Source: Bacteroidota bacterium (lineage in GTDB: Bacteria > Bacteroidota > Rhodothermia > Rhodothermales > UBA10348). Taken from it: a stretch of DNA of 64,000 bases. This document shows, piece by piece, positions 60,556-64,000 of the stretch (position 1 is the stretch's first letter; each line of letters begins with the position of its first letter). The stretch spans positions 62,001-126,000 of the forward strand of contig JAJCYP010000049.1 in the NCBI GenBank assembly GCA_029262855.1. The letters run 5' to 3'. Below the pieces are notes generated by a model that made no database searches, was not told where the DNA came from, and was given only the letters and a program-made list of their open reading frames with translations. Both the position numbers and the translations under genes were made by a program.

Positions 60556-60905
60556 GCGTCCGTTTTGTCAATCCAGTCCTGCCTTGGCGGAGAAAACATA
60601 TCCAGATCCAGGGTGTCCTCCAGGGCCACGGCCTCGTGCGGGACATTGGACGGAAGATGAAGCACCTCACCGGCACGGACATCCACTGTCCGCGGGTTGT
60701 CGCCGCCAATGGTGAACCGGAGCGCGCCCTCGAGGATGTAGGTGACCTGCTCGTTGTGGTGACTGTGCATGGGGACAACGGCTCCCTTCTTGAGAAAGAC
60801 CTGCGCCACCATGACGTCATCGCCCGTGATCAATTTCCGATCCAGCGTTGTTCCTACCGATTCGAGCGGGATGTCGGACCACCTGTAATGCGTGGCATCT
60901 GCCAT
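60534..60905 (-). CDS. Single-domain cupin protein
   Basis: 123 aa. A small conserved cupin with motif 1 'VPMHSHHNEQVTYILEGALR' (metal ligands His, His, Glu) and motif 2 'GEVLHLPSNVPHEAVAL' (His). This fold serves as a metal-dependent oxygenase, isomerase or sensor domain; with no extra domain the function cannot be assigned. The start is a good ATG and the length normal. Convergent with the TlpA-like gene (22-bp overlap) and separated by 94 bp from the membrane-protein operon at 61000. Confidence 0.88.
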   Translation of the reverse strand: MADATHYRWSDIPLESVGTTLDRKLITGDDVMVAQVFLKKGAVVPMHSHHNEQVTYILEGALRFTIGGDNPRTVDVRAGEVLHLPSNVPHEAVALEDTLDLDMFSPPRQDWIDKTDAYLRKDA

Positions 60906-60999
60906 GAGCTGCTAACGTTTTGTTGTTGCGGAGAGTATACCTCGGCCATTGCTCACGCACCACCAACCGAATAGATTGCACCTCCCCACCGGTACCTGA

Positions 61000-61368
61000 A
61001 TGACCGTCCCCATCGCCTCCGGGATTGCCGTGCTACTTGCCCTCTACGCCGTAGTGGGGATTGGCACCGCCGTGTTCGTCCACGCCCGAGGCATCGACAA
61101 TCGGGATTCGGATGTGGTCGGCGGGTCGATCGGGTTTCGGATACTGGTCACTCCAGGACTCGTGGCGTTGTGGCCGGTCGTGCTCCGAGCGATGCTCAGG
61201 CACGGCGGAATCGGTCCGGCTGCATACTCGGCACCCCACGATGGACCGGGTCACCGACTGCCTCACCGGCGACATCGGTCGGCCATTCTGGCCATGGTCG
61301 TTGCGATCCTGGTGCTCCTCACGCTGGGGTGGATGTCCTTGAACACCTCCGGAAACCCACCGGGCTGA
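61000..61368 (+). CDS. Small two-helix membrane protein, unknown function
   Basis: 122 aa. Two to three hydrophobic segments: 'ASGIAVLLALYAVVGIGTAV', 'ILVTPGLVALWPVVLRAM' and 'ILAMVVAILVLLTLGWMS', with a His/Arg-rich loop between ('GPGHRLPHRRHRSA'). Its TGA overlaps the ATG of the following ferric-reductase/Rieske gene (TGATG), so it is the first gene of that operon and probably a partner protein. No family is recognised. The unusual His richness of the loop could bind heme or metal; this is speculation. Confidence 0.78.
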   Translation: MTVPIASGIAVLLALYAVVGIGTAVFVHARGIDNRDSDVVGGSIGFRILVTPGLVALWPVVLRAMLRHGGIGPAAYSAPHDGPGHRLPHRRHRSAILAMVVAILVLLTLGWMSLNTSGNPPG

Positions 61369-62429
61369 TGGGACACGCGTATCAGGCAGTAGGTTGGAAC
61401 CGCAACAAGAAGCGGTATGACGCGGCCATCGCGTCCGCCGTTCTGGCCTACCTCGGCGTATTCGTGGGCGGTGGCCTGGCGCTCTTTCCGGATGCAACCA
61501 TTGAGACGCTGCTGATCCGTGGACTCGGATCGGCAGCCTTTCTGATGCTCCACGTGATCCTCGCGATCGGCCCTCTCCACCGACTCGTCCCCGCCTCTGC
61601 TCCGCTGCTGTACAATCGGCGACATCTGGGGGTGACCATGTTCATCCTTGCGCTGGCTCATGCGACGATTTCAACCATCCAGTTCCACGTGCTGGGCGTG
61701 TTGAATCCGCTCGTCTCGATCCTCTCCGGTGGGGGCGCCCCACCCGGGACCGGAACGGTGCCGTTCCAGATTTTTGGCTTCGCGGCGCTGATCCTCCTCT
61801 TCCTCATGGCGGCTACCAGTCACGATTTCTGGTTGAGCCGGCTTTCCCCAGAGACGTGGAAGCGACTCCACATGGGAGTCTATGCCGCGTATACGCTGCT
61901 GGTGGCCCACGTCATCTTCGGCATCACTCAGCAGCCGGGATCGAGTGTCTGGTTCTGGTTCACCGCTGCGGGCGCCACCCTCCTCGGCGGGCTACATCTC
62001 ACGGCTGCCAGGCAGAGTGCCGCAACCGCGACCACGGCAGGTAGGGACGCTGCCCACTTGGAACCGGCCGGGGCTGACTGGCTACGGGTCTGCAACGCCT
62101 CAGACATCGCGGAGGGCCGGGCCCGAATGGTCGAGGCCGGGGGCGATCGTATCGCCGTCTTCCGGCACGAGAATCGGCTCTCGGCCGTGTCCAATACCTG
62201 CCGCCACCAGGGTGGTCCGCTGGGCGAAGGCCGCGTCATCAATGGATGCATCGTGTGCCCCTGGCACGGATATGAGTACGATGTCCTTTCTGGCTGCGCC
62301 CCATCGCCGTTCACCGAGAAGGTCCCCACATTCCGAGTCAAGGTGGAGGCGGGCACCGTATTCGTCGACCCGACTCCCCACCCACCCGGAGAGCCCGCTC
62401 GGCCCAGCGGCACCCCAATCGATGCCTGA
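61368..62429 (+). CDS. Fusion of a ferric reductase-like transmembrane domain with a Rieske 2Fe-2S domain
   Basis: 353 aa from the ATG at 61368. Residues about 20-215 form six transmembrane helices with heme-ligand-like His: 'LHVILAIGPLHRLVPA', 'ILALAHATISTIQFHV', 'KRLHMGVYAAYTLLVAHVI', as in YedZ/MsrQ or ferric reductase-like proteins. Residues about 235-335 are a Rieske domain: Cys278-x-His280 ('SNTCRHQGGPLGEG') and Cys297-x2-His300 ('CIVCPWHGYEYD'), all ligands present. Electrons could pass between membrane heme b and the soluble cluster. There is no flavin domain. The next gene overlaps by 8 bp. Confidence 0.9.
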   Translation: MGHAYQAVGWNRNKKRYDAAIASAVLAYLGVFVGGGLALFPDATIETLLIRGLGSAAFLMLHVILAIGPLHRLVPASAPLLYNRRHLGVTMFILALAHATISTIQFHVLGVLNPLVSILSGGGAPPGTGTVPFQIFGFAALILLFLMAATSHDFWLSRLSPETWKRLHMGVYAAYTLLVAHVIFGITQQPGSSVWFWFTAAGATLLGGLHLTAARQSAATATTAGRDAAHLEPAGADWLRVCNASDIAEGRARMVEAGGDRIAVFRHENRLSAVSNTCRHQGGPLGEGRVINGCIVCPWHGYEYDVLSGCAPSPFTEKVPTFRVKVEAGTVFVDPTPHPPGEPARPSGTPIDA

Positions 62430-63132
62430 TTCCTACTTCATCGGCTATCTGGATCATGTCCCGGCACCGTCGCGGCGCGTCCTGCGCTGGACACTGCCCA
62501 TTCTGGCAGGTCTGCTGGCCGTCAGCCTGACCCTCCTGGTCCGAGCCCAGGAGTTTGACGAAGCGCGATTTGAGTTCGGGACCGTGGACGCCTTCAAGGG
62601 TGTTTTTCGGTCGCTCCCGTATCCCCATCTGCTGAAAGACGATGGCCAGATCCTGCTGCTGGTAGGCGCGGGAAAGCACGAGGTTGACCTCTCAACCGTG
62701 GAGGGTCTCGAGCCCGGGATGACCCTCGGCCTCCGCGGAACGCGAATCATCCGGGGATCCACTGTCATGATTGAGGTTGAGCCGGGCTCGGCGGCGGTAT
62801 CGGGACCGCGCGAGTTCCAACCGCTTCCGTCCCGCGGAAAGGCCGTGGTCCTGACTGGCGAGATTGTCGGTTCGAAGTGCTTCCTGGGTGTGATGAACCC
62901 GGCCCGGGGACCCGTTCACGCCGCGTGCGCCCGGCACTGCATCCTTGGAGGGATTCCCGCGCTGCTGTATCCAGATTCCGGTGAGGACGTATCACCGATC
63001 CTCTTGACAGGACTCGACCGCAACGAACTGGCACGCCTGGCCGCGCGACCGGTGACTCTGTCCGGGATCTCCTGGTCCCTTCCCGGGATAGACTGGGTGG
63101 AAATCACCTCGTCCGAATCCTCCTCACCGTGA
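62422..63132 (+). CDS. Membrane-anchored protein with a conserved 'GSKCFLG...CARHCI' cysteine motif
   Basis: 236 aa from the ATG at 62422, inside the end of the Rieske fusion gene (8-bp overlap). A transmembrane helix at about 22-42 ('TLPILAGLLAVSLTLLV') anchors a periplasmic or extracytoplasmic domain. The strongest feature is at about 150-180: 'GEIVGSKCFLGVMNPARG' followed by 'VHAACARHCILGGIPALL', three closely spaced Cys and several His that could bind metal. Similar motif pairs occur in uncharacterised proteins next to redox genes, as I recall; a role in the same electron-transfer chain is inferred from coupling. It is followed by an OlsB-like gene 4 bp later. Confidence 0.82.
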   Translation: MPDSYFIGYLDHVPAPSRRVLRWTLPILAGLLAVSLTLLVRAQEFDEARFEFGTVDAFKGVFRSLPYPHLLKDDGQILLLVGAGKHEVDLSTVEGLEPGMTLGLRGTRIIRGSTVMIEVEPGSAAVSGPREFQPLPSRGKAVVLTGEIVGSKCFLGVMNPARGPVHAACARHCILGGIPALLYPDSGEDVSPILLTGLDRNELARLAARPVTLSGISWSLPGIDWVEITSSESSSP

Positions 63133-63136
63133 GATC

Positions 63137-63922
63137 ATGACCGCGATGCCTGCCAGGACACACGTCATGGGTCAGATTCCCCCGCTCCCGGCCAGCACGG
63201 GTCGGTATCAACTGTCCTTTGTCAACTTTGGCCCAGACCTGGACCCGGTCCAGCGACTCCGATACGAGGTCTTTAATCTCGAGTTGAATGAGGGGCTTGA
63301 TGCCTCCCACAAGACCGGGCTGGATCAGGATGAGTTTGACCCGCACTGTCACCACCTGATTATTCGCGACACCAGCGATGGGCGGGTAGTCGGGACTTAC
63401 CGGATGCAGACGGCCGCCATGGCCGAGCGCGGCGCCGGGTTCTACGCGGCCACCGAGTACGACCTGTCGGGCCTCCCGGATGATGTGCTTGGAGACGCCC
63501 TGGAAATCGGACGGGCGGCGATTGCGCGCGACCATCGAAACCTGAAGGTGCTGTATCTCCTCTGGCAGGGACTCGGTCGGTATATGGCCCACAATTCGCT
63601 CGGATACCTGTTCGGGTGCTGCAGTTTGACCAGTCAGGATGCACACGAGGCCACGCGGGTTTATCGGCGGCTCAAGCAGTCCGGACAGACCGACGACCGC
63701 TATCTGGTTCGACCGCTCCCCGAGCTGGCCTGCCTGGTGCAGGAGCCTGAGCCGGGTAAAACCCACATCCCGAGGTTGATGCGGACGTACCTGAGCCTGG
63801 GGGCCACCATCTGCAGCGAGCCCGCCATGGACACCCAGTTCAAGACGGTGGACTACCTGGCGCTCTTTGACCTGGGCTCCATGCATCCCTCGCGGCTGGC
63901 GTTCTTCCAATGCATTCCCTGA
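63137..63922 (+). CDS. OlsB-like acyltransferase (GNAT/hemolysin-type N-acyltransferase)
   Basis: 261 aa. GNAT-fold enzyme of the ornithine-acyl-ACP N-acyltransferase/acyl-homoserine-lactone-like group: 'VQRLRYEVFNLELNEGL', 'DEFDPHCHHLIIRD', 'GRVVGTYRMQTAA', 'ALEIGRAAIARDHRN' (conserved Glu-Ile-Gly-Arg) and 'LFGCCSLTSQDAHEA'. OlsB adds a hydroxyacyl chain to ornithine; a neighbouring OlsA-type acyltransferase completes ornithine lipid. The next gene begins here and looks like one. It starts 4 bp after the Cys-motif protein, so it shares that operon. Ornithine lipid or another acylamino acid is the product; hemolysin-like activity is not implied. Confidence 0.85.
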   Translation: MTAMPARTHVMGQIPPLPASTGRYQLSFVNFGPDLDPVQRLRYEVFNLELNEGLDASHKTGLDQDEFDPHCHHLIIRDTSDGRVVGTYRMQTAAMAERGAGFYAATEYDLSGLPDDVLGDALEIGRAAIARDHRNLKVLYLLWQGLGRYMAHNSLGYLFGCCSLTSQDAHEATRVYRRLKQSGQTDDRYLVRPLPELACLVQEPEPGKTHIPRLMRTYLSLGATICSEPAMDTQFKTVDYLALFDLGSMHPSRLAFFQCIP

Positions 63923-64000
63923 CCCACGTACGGGCATGGGTTCGCCTGGTCCTGATCCTGATTGTGGCGTTCCTTGCAGCCGTGTCGCTGCTCGTGGCCG
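63910..64000 (+). CDS. 5' end of a membrane protein, likely lysophospholipid acyltransferase (partial)
   Basis: An ATG at 63910, 13 bp inside the end of the OlsB-like gene, opens a frame to the window edge. The visible 30 residues ('MHSLTHVRAWVRLVLILIVA' then 'FLAAVSLLVA') form one N-terminal transmembrane helix with a basic start, as in 1-acyl-glycerol-3-phosphate acyltransferases. OlsB-OlsA pairs are frequently adjacent, which makes OlsA/PlsC the best guess, but the catalytic HxxxxD motif is outside the window. Confidence 0.5.
   Translation, partial: MHSLTHVRAWVRLVLILIVAFLAAVSLLVA

Noticed and set aside
1-64000. tRNA, rRNA, CRISPR arrays, insertion sequences
   Set aside because: I looked for T-loop-like 'ggttcgaatc' sequences, spaced repeats and transposase motifs and found none that hold up; a covariance-model search would be the decisive test.

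Overview
The window is a GC-rich, densely coded bacterial chromosome segment with no intergenic gap over about 300 bases (the longest is roughly 220). I see no rRNA, tRNA, CRISPR array, IS element or prophage. Two secreted proteins (3802-6057 and 29880-32306) end in type IX secretion (Por) sorting domains. One carries the 'NYPNPFNPQTTI' motif typical of the Rhodothermota/Balneolota/Ignavibacteriota side of the FCB group. With the high GC, the many lipoproteins and the beta-propeller/FG-GAP proteins, a marine Rhodothermota-like organism is the best guess; this is inference from family content.

Left part (1-13053): the end of an unknown gene, a sialidase-like lipoprotein, an OmpR/histidine kinase pair, a triple spondin-domain T9SS cargo, a Uma2 nuclease-like protein, two toxin-antitoxin modules, a TolB-like propeller protein and a second OmpR/kinase pair. 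A third toxin-antitoxin module behind a long palindrome follows at 13272-13929, then a PAP2-like membrane enzyme.

Middle (14806-31000): a run of exported catabolic proteins, mostly on the minus strand: M55 D-aminopeptidase-like protein, an exported FAH-hydrolase/NHL-propeller fusion, a PQQ dehydrogenase, a small cytochrome c and a sialate O-acetylesterase. Then come a mini ExbB/MotA protein divergent from a membrane LytTR regulator, a Ppx/GppA phosphatase, an FG-GAP/YVTN propeller lipoprotein pair, an O-antigen ligase-like protein and a fibronectin-III T9SS cargo.

Mosaic junction (32275-34359): two methyltransferase genes of visibly lower GC lie here with an exact 33-bp direct repeat and a diverged remnant of the second methyltransferase. 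The remnant's antisense strand encodes the C-terminus of the first.

Right part (34377-64000): mainly metabolism and redox. There is an OPT transporter, the threonine-to-glycine pair tdh-kbl, an amidase lipoprotein, a five-heme-motif cytochrome/TPR protein facing a CRTAC1 protein, DAHP synthase, phosphoglucomutase divergent from polyphosphate glucokinase, SPOR lipoprotein plus DeoC, a BtuF/BtuC-like importer without ATPase, polyprenyl synthase, two metallo-beta-lactamase-fold hydrolases and a large hybrid kinase with degenerate relay domains. The end holds membrane proteins, a TlpA-like thioredoxin, a cupin, and an operon of small membrane protein, ferric-reductase/Rieske fusion, conserved cysteine-motif protein, OlsB-like acyltransferase and the first codons of a likely lysophospholipid acyltransferase.

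The most unusual items are the methyltransferase mosaic, the exported FAH-NHL fusion cluster, the heme-transmembrane-Rieske operon and the hybrid kinase lacking its receiver Asp and Hpt His. Convergent genes often overlap at their 3' ends (4 to 51 bp), which marks a compact genome.
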